DNA of 8,248 nt from Desulfonema limicola. GTDB taxonomy: Bacteria; Desulfobacterota; Desulfobacteria; Desulfobacterales; DYRC01. How positions within the stretch are numbered: the stretch's first letter is position 1; each line of letters begins with the position of its first letter. The notes beneath the pieces are model-generated. The model had not been told where the DNA came from. It saw only the letters and a list, made by a program, of their open reading frames with translations, and did not search any database. The stretch lies in the NCBI GenBank assembly GCA_020718925.1, contig DYRC01000181.1, forward strand, positions 1-8,248. The letters are read 5' to 3'. Position numbers and translations under genes: made by a program. Below are positions 1 to 6,114 of this stretch, piece by piece.

Positions 1-1337
1 AAAAGGGGTTCTCCCGTACTTTCAAACTCACCGGACAAACCGAGCCGGGAAATTAACTCCTTTGTAATAACCGAAACCGAGACAAACGCATGAATGTTTC
101 CGTCCCGCGCTGCCAAAATCATCTGTTGAAGTGATTCATAAGATACCATAGCGATATTCGGATAGTTATCTTTTAAGAGTTGTTCGGCAGCACTTCCCCT
201 AAGCGCACCGACACGATGACCGGAAAGCTCGGCGATATTTGAAAATCTGCCATGCCGGATTGGGAAAAAGAGGCTCATCGGAGATTCGTACAGGGTTTCA
301 AAAAAATCCATCCATGTTTCGCGTTCACGCGACTTGAGCAGCCCGATATGAATATCGGCTTTGCCATTTCTGAGATGCTCAACTGCTCCGTTGAAGGTGT
401 CAGGATGGAACTCAATATTCTGTCCGGTTTTTTGCGACCACAGCCGCCAGATATCCGCAAACAGCCCGGCAGGTTCGCCCTGTTCATTTACAAAAAACAG
501 CGGCGGATAGTCGCTGCCCATCGCAATTATCAGCGTATCTTTGGTTTTGGCTTCGGATCCGCCCAGCCATTTCCGCTCAATAGCCGCCCGTTCTTCCGGC
601 GTAATCATTGCCATACCCTGTTCAATGATGTCGGCAAGATCGCAATTTCCTTTTTTCACCGCTGAACAAAGATTATCCGTGAACAGCGGCGTTACCTGAT
701 TGACGTGAAATTCGGAAAGTATTCCCCGATTTCTGAACAGCCAGCGGATATTTTCAATCAGTCCGATAACTATCCGGATTTCCCCTTTCTCTGCCGCATC
801 TGCCAATTCTGACATGGTGGGATATAATGACAGCGTAGCTTCGGGCAAATTTTTCCGAACAAATTCTTCCGAATATCGTCCTTTCACAATACCGATTTTA
901 AATCCGGCAAGGTCCTGAAGCGTTTTTATCCCGAAAATGCTCTTGTGATAAAAAAATGTCGAGCTTTGACGGGAAACCGGAGAATGTGCAAAATCAAAGA
1001 GCTGCTCCCGCTCGGCAGAGCGAATCATGCCCGCATGAGCATCTGCCTGACCGTTAAGAACCATCTCTGTCAGTTCTTTTGCCTTTCCGGGAAGAAATTT
1101 GATAGAAATGCCTGTTTTTTCAGACCACAGTTTCCATATATCAATCATAACGCCTTTGTTTTCACCGTGTTCATCCTGAAAACAGAAAGGGTGTAAGTCT
1201 TTGAAAACTGCCACGCTGATTTTTTCAAACCTTTTTTCAAATAGGCTGACATCAGATTTATGAATTGTTTCAGCAGCGTGTGAATATGCTGCCGCTATTA
1301 TTGTTATCAGAAAAAATGCGATAAAACGCTTCATCAT
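1..1337 (-). CDS. Tandem periplasmic solute-binding (BvgS-like) sensor protein, 3'-truncated by window edge
   Basis: An uninterrupted frame of 445 codons runs from the ATG at 1337 down to position 3 and leaves the window. AGGAGG lies 5 bases before this ATG; a second ATG follows at once at 1334. Residues 1-22 are a signal peptide (MMKR, hydrophobic core, SHAA). Two SBP_bac_3-type Venus-flytrap modules follow, roughly residues 38-260 and 266 to the end. They are recognisably duplicated: GVMIDIWKLWSEKTG in the first matches GLFADIWRLWSQKTG in the second, and ADAHAGMIRSAERE matches ADIHIGLLKSRERE. The first ends in the typical EERAAIERKWLG. Tandem modules behind a signal peptide are the periplasmic input region of BvgS-type histidine kinases and some diguanylate cyclases, so a transmembrane segment and cytoplasmic output domain probably lie beyond position 1. 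The output domain cannot be seen, and a purely periplasmic double binding protein remains possible. The gene is divergent from the NfeD gene. Confidence 0.85.
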   Translation of the reverse strand, partial: MMKRFIAFFLITIIAAAYSHAAETIHKSDVSLFEKRFEKISVAVFKDLHPFCFQDEHGENKGVMIDIWKLWSEKTGISIKFLPGKAKELTEMVLNGQADAHAGMIRSAEREQLFDFAHSPVSRQSSTFFYHKSIFGIKTLQDLAGFKIGIVKGRYSEEFVRKNLPEATLSLYPTMSELADAAEKGEIRIVIGLIENIRWLFRNRGILSEFHVNQVTPLFTDNLCSAVKKGNCDLADIIEQGMAMITPEERAAIERKWLGGSEAKTKDTLIIAMGSDYPPLFFVNEQGEPAGLFADIWRLWSQKTGQNIEFHPDTFNGAVEHLRNGKADIHIGLLKSRERETWMDFFETLYESPMSLFFPIRHGRFSNIAELSGHRVGALRGSAAEQLLKDNYPNIAMVSYESLQQMILAARDGNIHAFVSVSVITKELISRLGLSGEFESTGEPL

Positions 1338-1511
1338 ATTGCCCTCCTATAACATAAGATTAAGGAAGATAGCGATCATTTACAGATATGCTAAATTGCC
1401 TTAAAATTCAACAAGAAATTATATCGGGATAGATGATTCTTTTTTGTTTTGATTGGCGGCATAGATCGAAAAATATTGACTTTTATCCGAATTTTACATT
1501 ATGGTTTTTAT
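1338..1511. other. Divergent intergenic region between sensor gene and NfeD gene
   Basis: These 174 bases are AT-rich and separate two divergent genes, so they should hold both promoters. For the minus-strand sensor gene, a TTGAAT-like -35 (complement of 1406-1411) sits 17 bases from a TATCTG-like -10 (complement of 1383-1388); this match is weak. The better candidate for the plus strand is listed separately. No RNA gene or repeat is apparent. Confidence 0.4.
1476..1505 (+). promoter_or_regulatory. Candidate sigma70-type promoter of the NfeD-slipin genes
   Basis: TTGACT at 1476-1481 is followed after 18 bases by TATGGT at 1500-1505. Transcription would be expected to start around 1511-1513, which coincides with the first good ATG of the NfeD gene at 1512. 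No Shine-Dalgarno sequence precedes that ATG, so a leaderless or nearly leaderless message is possible. The call rests on consensus matching only. Confidence 0.35.
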
Positions 1512-2795
1512 ATGATGACAAAATACAGAGCATATTTGTTTTTCATCTCAGCGTGGCTGATAATCTGTCCTCAGATGCTTTTTGCAGGCAAACACGATAT
1601 TTATGTCATTCAAATCAGCGATGCGATTACGCCGGGTGTGGCGGATTTTATAAAGCAGGGACTTGAGCAGGCATCGTCAGAAGAGGCAGCTTGTGTCATT
1701 ATCGAATTGAACACACCGGGCGGGCTGGTGGACTCCATGCGCGACATTGTGATGTCCATGTATGCCAGCACTGTGCCGGTGATAGTTTATGTCGCGCCGT
1801 CCGGTGCAAGAGCCGCATCTGCGGGCGTGATGATCACGCTGGCGGCGGACATTGCGGCTATGGCTCCCGGTACAAATATCGGTGCGGCACATCCGGTCAA
1901 TATTGACGGCAAAGACGGCAGTAAAACCATGTCTGAAAAAATCACCAACGACATGGCAGCATATATCCGAAGCATTGCCCAGAAGCGCAAACGCAATGAA
2001 AAATGGGCTGAAAAAGCCGTGCGGCAGAGCATCTCCGCCACAGAAACCGAAGCGCTCAAAGAAAAAGTCATTGATCTGATTGCAAAAGACAGAGATGAAC
2101 TGATTCAGAAAATCAACGGGCGGGAAATCGCAGGCAAAGGCGTATTAAAGCTTGATCAGGCAAAGATAGTGCATCTGAGTCAGAATTTAAGAACCAAAAT
2201 CTTAAAGACCATCAGCGATCCGAATATTGCCTATATTCTGATGATGATCGGGCTGGCAGGGCTGTATTTTGAGCTATCGCATCCCGGAGCGATTTTTCCC
2301 GGCGTACTGGGCGGCATCAGTCTGATACTGGCGTTTTTTGCGTTTCGCGCATTGTCGGTCAATTATGCCGGAGTACTGCTCATTATTCTTGCCTTAGTAT
2401 TTTTTATTCTGGAAATGAAAATTGCCAGTTTCGGGCTGTTGAGCCTGGGCGGAATTGTGTCGCTGATTATGGGGTCTCTGATGCTGTTTGAAGGCAAAGG
2501 TCCCGAATTGCAATTGGCATGGTCGGTGTTTCTTCCGACACTGATCTCTGTATCTGCATTTTTTGTGGTCATCGCCAACTTGGTGTTCATGGCTCAGGTA
2601 TCAAAGCCCAAAAGCGGCGCGGAAGCATTGATCGGAGAAATCGGCATTGCAAAAACAACCATTATGCCGGAAGGCAGAGTACAGGTGCATGGCGAATTGT
2701 GGAAAGCCATGTCTGATAAGCCGATAGACGCAGGAGCAAAGGTTCGGGTGTTAAAGGTAGAGGGATTGACGATAGATGTTGAACCATTCGCATGA
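1512..2795 (+). CDS. Membrane-bound ClpP-class serine protease, long NfeD family
   Basis: This is a 427-residue protein of the long NfeD type (the PH1510/NfeD1b family). An N-terminal signal-like hydrophobic segment (about residues 5-25) exports a ClpP/crotonase-fold protease domain, about residues 27-215. Visible motifs are NTPGG (87-91) and ARAASAG, with the predicted nucleophile Ser103. The predicted general base is Lys143 in SEKITND; the 40-residue Ser-Lys distance fits the Ser-Lys dyad known for PH1510. Five hydrophobic segments follow between residues 240 and 360. A C-terminal OB-fold NfeD domain comes last (about 368-427), with the typical GE-W-A-SD-PI-AG pattern. A TTG at 1449 would extend the frame by 21 residues but would put charged residues ahead of the signal segment, so the ATG at 1512 (or 1515) is preferred, though it has no clear ribosome binding site. 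The slipin gene starts 12 bases downstream. Family knowledge: NfeD proteases cleave partner stomatins and take part in membrane quality control. Confidence 0.93.
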   Translation: MMTKYRAYLFFISAWLIICPQMLFAGKHDIYVIQISDAITPGVADFIKQGLEQASSEEAACVIIELNTPGGLVDSMRDIVMSMYASTVPVIVYVAPSGARAASAGVMITLAADIAAMAPGTNIGAAHPVNIDGKDGSKTMSEKITNDMAAYIRSIAQKRKRNEKWAEKAVRQSISATETEALKEKVIDLIAKDRDELIQKINGREIAGKGVLKLDQAKIVHLSQNLRTKILKTISDPNIAYILMMIGLAGLYFELSHPGAIFPGVLGGISLILAFFAFRALSVNYAGVLLIILALVFFILEMKIASFGLLSLGGIVSLIMGSLMLFEGKGPELQLAWSVFLPTLISVSAFFVVIANLVFMAQVSKPKSGAEALIGEIGIAKTTIMPEGRVQVHGELWKAMSDKPIDAGAKVRVLKVEGLTIDVEPFA

Positions 2796-2807
2796 AAGGA
2801 AATGATG

Positions 2808-3575
2808 ATGGCAGGATATATTGTTGTTGCCGTGCTGGGCATATTTTTTATCTCCTCTGCATTGAAAATTTTAAACGAGTATGAGCGCGGCGTGGTGTTC
2901 CGATTGGGACGGGTGATCGGCGCAAAAGGACCCGGAGTTGTTTTTCTGATTCCGATTGCAGATAAGATGCTCAAAGTCAGCCTCCGGCTGATTGTTCTGT
3001 CGGTTGATCCGCAGGATGTGATTACCAAAGACAATGTGTCGGTCAAGGTCAATGCGGTGATTTATTTCAGAGTGGTTGATCCGAACAAGGCAATTGTGGA
3101 GGTTGAAAATTACCACTATGCCATGTCTCAGTTGGCACAGACCACGCTCAGAACCGTGTGCGGACAGGCGGAATTGGATGATCTTTTGTCCAATCGTGAA
3201 AAAATCAATACCGAAGTTCAGGAAATATTGGATCTGCATACAGAGCCTTGGGGAATCAAAGTAACAGCCGTTGCGCTCAAAGATATTGATCTGCCGCAGG
3301 AAATGCAGAGGGCAATGGCAAAGCAGGCTGAAGCAGAACGGGAACGCCGGGCAAAAATCATCAATGCCGAAGGCGAATTTCAGGCAGCGGCAAAATTATC
3401 TGAGGCAGCAGAAATTATTCAGGAGCATCCGGCAGCCCTGCAACTGAGATACCTTCAGACCATGCGGGAAATTGCGGCAGAAAAAAACAGCATGACGCTG
3501 TTCCCCGTGCCGATAGACCTGTTCGGCTATTTGTTGAAGGCAATAGACAGAAAAGATGCCGCTATCAAACTTTAG
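2808..3575 (+). CDS. Slipin / stomatin-like SPFH (Band 7) membrane protein
   Basis: This 255-residue protein is of standard length for prokaryotic slipins. It has one N-terminal membrane segment (residues 2-20), then NEYERGVVFRLGR, the signature at the start of the SPFH domain. The SPFH domain runs to about residue 165 and includes DVITKDNVSVKV and a QTTLR segment. An alanine- and glutamate-rich coiled coil follows (about 165-215, MAKQAEAERERRAKI). A short hydrophobic tail (TLFPVPIDLFGYLL) corresponds to the region cleaved by NfeD in the Pyrococcus pair. Three ATG codons lie in a row at 2802, 2805 and 2808; AAAGGA at 2795-2800 is best spaced (7 bases) for 2808. It is almost certainly co-transcribed with the upstream NfeD gene, a conserved pairing in bacteria and archaea. 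The likely role is an oligomeric membrane scaffold that organises microdomains and presents or regulates the protease. Confidence 0.94.
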   Translation: MAGYIVVAVLGIFFISSALKILNEYERGVVFRLGRVIGAKGPGVVFLIPIADKMLKVSLRLIVLSVDPQDVITKDNVSVKVNAVIYFRVVDPNKAIVEVENYHYAMSQLAQTTLRTVCGQAELDDLLSNREKINTEVQEILDLHTEPWGIKVTAVALKDIDLPQEMQRAMAKQAEAERERRAKIINAEGEFQAAAKLSEAAEIIQEHPAALQLRYLQTMREIAAEKNSMTLFPVPIDLFGYLLKAIDRKDAAIKL

Positions 3576-3599
3576 TGATTTTTCCGAAAGATTACAGCA

Positions 3600-3851
3600 A
3601 TGTTGAACTTAAAACTTTCTATTCCTGAAGAAATGACTTTGGCGCTGAAACTCAGACCCGAAGCCCTGATGTCCGAGATAAAACTTGTGGCAGCCGTAAA
3701 ACTGTTTGAACTTGGCAGGCTTTCATCAGGTGCGGCTGCTATGCTCGCAGGCATTCCCAAAACTGTTTTTCTCACCAGACTTGCTGATTACGGGGTAGCT
3801 GTATTTTCCATGACAGAAAAGGAGTTGAAAGAGGATATGAAAAATGCCTGA
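3600..3851 (+). CDS. UPF0175 family antitoxin
   Basis: This 83-residue protein has the UPF0175 (COG2886) pattern: a short beta-prone N-terminus (LNLKLSIPEE), a helix with AAVKLFELGRLSSGAAAMLAG at about residues 30-50, then IPKTVFLTRLADYGV. The last two form a helix-turn-helix-like DNA-binding unit. In known families such proteins are antitoxins paired with DUF3368 PIN-domain toxins, and that partner follows here with an 8-base overlap. The ATG at 3600 has only a weak GAAAG upstream at 3586-3590. It starts 24 bases after the slipin stop, so read-through from the slipin operon is likely unless a separate promoter lies inside the slipin gene. As antitoxin it probably binds and inhibits the nuclease and represses its own promoter; both roles are inferred from the family. 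Confidence 0.85.
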   Translation: MLNLKLSIPEEMTLALKLRPEALMSEIKLVAAVKLFELGRLSSGAAAMLAGIPKTVFLTRLADYGVAVFSMTEKELKEDMKNA

Positions 3852-4335
3852 GGTTATCAGTAATACCTCACCTTTACAATATTTATATCAGCTTGATTTA
3901 ATACATCTTCTTTTTAAAATGTATGGTCATATTATTATCCCGGATGCGGTTGTAAAGGAACTTGATGAAGGACGGGTTCAGGGAATCAAACTTCCTGATC
4001 CGATTTCATTTAGCCGGATAAAAATCAGGTCTGTTCGTGAACGCAGGCTTTTACCTTTAGTTACAGGTCTTGGAAATGGAGAAAAGGAAGTTATGGCACT
4101 GGGGCTTGAGTCTTCAGATGCTTTGATTATCCTTGATGATCTTCCGGCGCGTCATCATGCTTCTTTTCTCGGACTTAAAATCACAGGAACTTTAGGAATT
4201 CTTTTAAAAGCAAAACAAAAGGGGCATATTGAAAGAATTCTCCCGATTCTTGATAAACTTGAACTTTTGAGATTCCGACTTGATAAAAAGACCCGACAGA
4301 CTGTTTTGAAACTTTCGGGAGAAGGAAAAAAATAA
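3844..4335 (+). CDS. DUF3368 PIN-domain ribonuclease toxin
   Basis: This 163-residue protein matches the DUF3368 (COG2405) PIN family. The N-terminus VISNTSPLQYL carries Asn7 where many PIN enzymes have the first metal-binding Asp; Asn is usual in DUF3368. Other expected acidic positions are Glu39 (IIPDAVVKELDEG), Glu80/Glu82 (GLGNGEKEVMAL) and Asp98/Asp99 (IILDDLPARHHA). The segment GLKITGTLGILLKAKQKG at about 150 residues from the overlap start of the domain is also typical. It is predicted to be a metal-dependent endoribonuclease that acts on cellular RNA when free of its antitoxin. GAGG at 3831-3834 lies 9 bases before the ATG, inside the antitoxin gene, giving translational coupling. Its codons (many CTT, TTT, GAT, AAA) look more AT-rich than those of the flanking slipin and transglycosylase genes, which suggests acquisition by transfer. 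Confidence 0.88.
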   Translation: MPEVISNTSPLQYLYQLDLIHLLFKMYGHIIIPDAVVKELDEGRVQGIKLPDPISFSRIKIRSVRERRLLPLVTGLGNGEKEVMALGLESSDALIILDDLPARHHASFLGLKITGTLGILLKAKQKGHIERILPILDKLELLRFRLDKKTRQTVLKLSGEGKK

Positions 4336-4353
4336 CATTATATACTTTTTATG

Positions 4354-4383
4354 TTGCAAACATGGTAACATTTCGGGTATGTG
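4354..4383 (+). promoter_or_regulatory. Weak candidate promoter for the transglycosylase gene
   Basis: The 107-base gap after the toxin gene contains TTGCAA (4354-4359) and, 18 bases on, TATGTG (4378-4383). Both are partial sigma70 matches. A promoter is expected here because the toxin-antitoxin pair looks like an inserted cassette, but the sequence support is thin. Confidence 0.2.
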
Positions 4384-4442
4384 TGAAACAGTATGTTTAT
4401 TTCTGAGTTGATTCCGCTGATGAAAAGGAGAGAGAACTTCCA

Positions 4443-5105
4443 ATGAAACAGAGTATTCTGATTGCGATTGTCCTATTGATGTCTCACAATGCCTTTGCCG
4501 ACTTTCTGAAATTTGAAAGCGTCCGTTACAGCCCCCATGATGCGTCTCAACGCATGTCATGGAAAAAAGAAGAACCGCCCCCCACATCCCGCGGATTTGC
4601 CGTAGATATGCCGACGCATACCCCGCCCACCTACACGCCCGAAGAACAGCGCACAATTTTTTCATCGGGCTTGTTGCGTCTTGAAGAAGAACTTGCGCCT
4701 TACCGGAAGCTGATTGAAAGAACGGCTGAATCCTTCGGAATTGAGCCGAGTCTGGTATCTGCGGTCATCAAAGCAGAATCCAACTTTATTTCCAAAAGCG
4801 TGTCATACAAAGGCGCGCAGGGAATGATGCAGCTGATGCCCGGAACCGCTTCAGATATGGGCGTGAATAATCCCTTTGATCCGGTGCAGAATATTGTCGG
4901 CGGCGTGAAATATCTGAAACTGATGCTTCAGGAATTTGGAAATGTCAAACTTGCGCTGGCGGCGTATAATGCGGGACCTGAACGGGTGAAAGCCGTGAAC
5001 CGTATTCCCAATATCCGGGAAACACAGGATTATGTTGAAAAAGTCATCAATTACGAAAAACTTTTCCGAAAAATATTCCCCAGAGATTATGCGATGAATC
5101 CGTGA
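4443..5105 (+). CDS. Exported soluble lytic murein transglycosylase (SLT domain)
   Basis: This 220-residue protein cleaves the beta-1,4 link between N-acetylmuramic acid and N-acetylglucosamine in peptidoglycan, with formation of a 1,6-anhydro end. Residues 1-19 form a signal peptide with an AFA|D cleavage site and no lipobox cysteine, so a free periplasmic enzyme is predicted. A proline-rich, low-complexity stretch (about 43-68) leads to the catalytic domain at about 87-210. Catalytic Glu112 sits in VIKAESNF, followed by GAQGMMQLMPGTA (124-136) and AYNAGP (174-179), all hallmarks of SLT family 1. It is a short, single-domain member; no LysM or other wall-binding domain is present. The ATG at 4443 is preceded by AGGAG at 4426-4430 with a long 12-base spacing. 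It appears to be a single gene, with the decayed ATPase start downstream. Confidence 0.93.
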   Translation: MKQSILIAIVLLMSHNAFADFLKFESVRYSPHDASQRMSWKKEEPPPTSRGFAVDMPTHTPPTYTPEEQRTIFSSGLLRLEEELAPYRKLIERTAESFGIEPSLVSAVIKAESNFISKSVSYKGAQGMMQLMPGTASDMGVNNPFDPVQNIVGGVKYLKLMLQEFGNVKLALAAYNAGPERVKAVNRIPNIRETQDYVEKVINYEKLFRKIFPRDYAMNP

Positions 5106-5131
5106 GAACAAGAAAAGAGGAAGTTTTTAGT

Positions 5132-5288
5132 ATGAAATCCCCAAAAAAACAAAAAAGACGGTATTTTTAGAAGAATTTCGCATTAAAAACTTCCTGAGTC
5201 TGCGGGATGTTGTGTCCTTCCATTCAAACCTCTGACAGTTCCGGTGGGTCCGAATGCAAGTGGAAAATCCAAATATCTGCTTTGTTTA
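5132..5288 (+). pseudogene. Remnant of a RecF/OLD-like AAA ATPase gene (N-terminus with Walker A)
   Basis: Three frames together spell the start of an ATP-binding protein of the AAA_15/AAA_21 (RecF/OLD-like) type. The ATG at 5132 has AGAGGAAG upstream and reads MKSPKK, then runs to a stop at 5168. One extra A in the A7 tract at 5143-5149 would move translation into the frame FLEEFRIKNFLSLRDVVSFH (5164-5223), the classic beta-strand opening of these ATPases. That frame stops at 5233. A second shift near 5230-5232 gives LTVPVGPNASGKS (5232-5270), a Walker A P-loop of the form GPNASGKS (Gly at 5247, Lys at 5265-5267, Ser at 5268-5270). After about 5272 recognisable ATPase sequence ends and the frame stops at 5289. 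Walker B and everything after is missing. Such ATPases occur in anti-phage and other mobile defence modules as well as in stand-alone genes; which kind this was cannot be told. Confidence 0.75.
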
Positions 5289-5341
5289 TAAATCCCTGTC
5301 GGCATATTCACTCTTTCCTCACTCAGTACGATGAATCTCAT
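5183..5341 (-). pseudogene. Small minus-strand ORF, probable 5' fragment of an unrecognised gene
   Basis: An ATG at 5341 (minus) has an excellent ribosome binding site, GGGAGG complementary to 5347-5352, with 5-base spacing. It opens a 52-codon frame, MRFIVLSEERVNMPTGIYKQ and onward, to a TAA at 5183-5185. The first 20 or so residues look coding. From about 5272 downward the frame is only the antisense of the ATPase Walker A region, so the original gene seems to be cut there and joined to the ATPase remnant. I do not recognise the family. An intact 52-residue protein is possible but less likely. Confidence 0.4.
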
Positions 5342-5401
5342 AATTTCCTCCCTGCATTTTTATTTTTTCCGGTATATCATATAATCAGTCCGGTTGCAGA
5401 T

Positions 5402-5417
5402 AGATATTGAAATATCT
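5402..5417. repeat. Perfect 16-base palindrome (operator-like)
   Basis: AGATATT (5402-5408) and AATATCT (5411-5417) are exact inverted copies separated by GA. It lies upstream of the minus-strand fragment at 5341 and left of the MITE-like element. A binding site for a dimeric regulator or a chance AT-rich palindrome are both possible. Confidence 0.4.
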
Positions 5418-5437
5418 GAGGCATAGTACTTATTTCC

Positions 5438-5572
5438 CGAATATTTGGGGTAGTGGTTCAAAACAGACTGTCACCAGACTTCGGAACAAAAAAATGACTC
5501 ATTCTCACAAAGGGTTTTGACAATCGGAAATGGAACTGAAACAAGTCATCAATGAACCACTATCGAATATTT
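5438..5572. mobile_element. MITE-like element or IS remnant with inverted ends and 9-base flanking duplication
   Basis: TAGTGGTTCA at 5451-5460 is repeated exactly in inverted orientation as TGAACCACTA at 5553-5562; similarity continues inward with GACT on both sides after a 5-6 base gap. The pair is flanked by CGAATATTT in the same orientation at 5438-5446 and 5564-5572, as expected for a 9-base target duplication. The element itself would be 5447-5563, about 117 bases. Its interior has no transposase reading frame. A 42-codon frame (5530-5658) starts inside it and runs out to the right, but resembles nothing I know. This fits a non-autonomous miniature element or an internally deleted insertion sequence. 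The caveat is that AATATT is itself palindromic, which inflates the flank match. Confidence 0.55.
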
Positions 5573-5729
5573 TTCAGAACTTTCTGAGAAAGAAAAATAT
5601 TCTGATTCTGATAAATTATGCAGCGATTCGGGTATTTGAAACTGCACAACTTCAGTAATGTGTATCTTAAAAATGCTTATAGCGTATAAATTTCAAATGC
5701 GATTGCCCTGTAAGAAACCCCTCTCCCAC
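5573..5729. other. Intergenic stretch with no supported gene
   Basis: About 157 AT-rich bases between the MITE-like element and the groES promoter region. No reading frame with recognisable coding character and no strong hairpin was seen. It may contain decayed coding sequence from the same insertion and deletion history as the preceding 450 bases. Confidence 0.4.
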
Positions 5730-5760
5730 TTGACAGCCAATTTTTTTATGATTATCTAAT
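5730..5760 (+). promoter_or_regulatory. Candidate promoter of the groES-groEL operon
   Basis: CTTGACA at 5729-5735 contains a perfect sigma70 -35 (TTGACA) and is one base from the heat-shock sigma32 form CTTGAAA. Possible -10 elements are TATCTA at 5753-5758 (17-base spacing) and TCTAAT at 5755-5760 (19-base spacing); neither the sigma32 -10 (CCCCAT-type) nor a CIRCE operator (TTAGCACTC and its inverted copy) is present between 5573 and 5805. A start near 5766 would leave a leader of about 40 bases before the groES ATG. Confidence 0.4.
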
Positions 5761-5805
5761 GAATACAGAATAATCAGTCTAAGTCAAAAGGAGAAGCTGA
5801 CACAA

Positions 5806-6096
5806 ATGAAAATCAGACCGTTGAATGACAGGGTGCTGGTATTGAGATTGGAACCGGAACAGAAGACCGCCGGCGGCATCATCATCCCGGACACTGCCAA
5901 AGAAAAGCCGCAGAAAGGCAAAGTTGTTGCCGCGGGTCCCGGCAGAATCAATGACAAAGGGCATCGCATTGCAACTGAAGTCAAAGCCGGAGATATGATT
6001 CTGTTCGGAAAATACGCCGGAACAGAGATTAAAATTGACGGCATAGAGCATATTTTTATGAAAGAAAATGATATTCTTGCAAAATTTGATGACTAA
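5806..6096 (+). CDS. groES: Co-chaperonin GroES (Hsp10)
   Basis: A complete 96-residue co-chaperonin, the usual length. It forms the heptameric lid that caps GroEL and closes the folding chamber in the cytoplasm. The start MKIRPLNDRVLV is the conserved first beta strand. The mobile loop spans about residues 17-33 and carries the GroEL-binding hydrophobic triplet Ile25-Ile27 in GGIIIPDTA. The dome loop GPGRINDKGHR lies at 44-54, and GDMILFGKYAGTE (62-74) is the second conserved barrel strand. AGGAG at 5789-5793 precedes the ATG by 12 bases. groEL starts 18 bases after the stop, so the two form one operon. Confidence 0.98.
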   Translation: MKIRPLNDRVLVLRLEPEQKTAGGIIIPDTAKEKPQKGKVVAAGPGRINDKGHRIATEVKAGDMILFGKYAGTEIKIDGIEHIFMKENDILAKFDD

Positions 6097-6114
6097 AGGG
6101 AGAGTGAACGCAAT

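Noticed and set aside
252..665. 137-codon plus-strand reading frame
   Set aside because: It lies wholly antisense to the uninterrupted sensor gene, whose translation shows clear solute-binding signatures; the plus-strand product has no coding character.
1449..1511. TTG start adding 21 residues to the NfeD protein
   Set aside because: It gives a rare start codon without a ribosome binding site and would bury the signal peptide behind a charged extension.
5207..5410. 67-codon plus-strand frame in the decayed region
   Set aside because: It starts in the wrong frame relative to both recognisable ATPase segments and its product is unlike a folded protein.
5530..5658. 42-codon plus-strand frame starting inside the MITE-like element
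   Set aside because: No ribosome binding site at a usable distance, no recognisable similarity, and it spans the element boundary.
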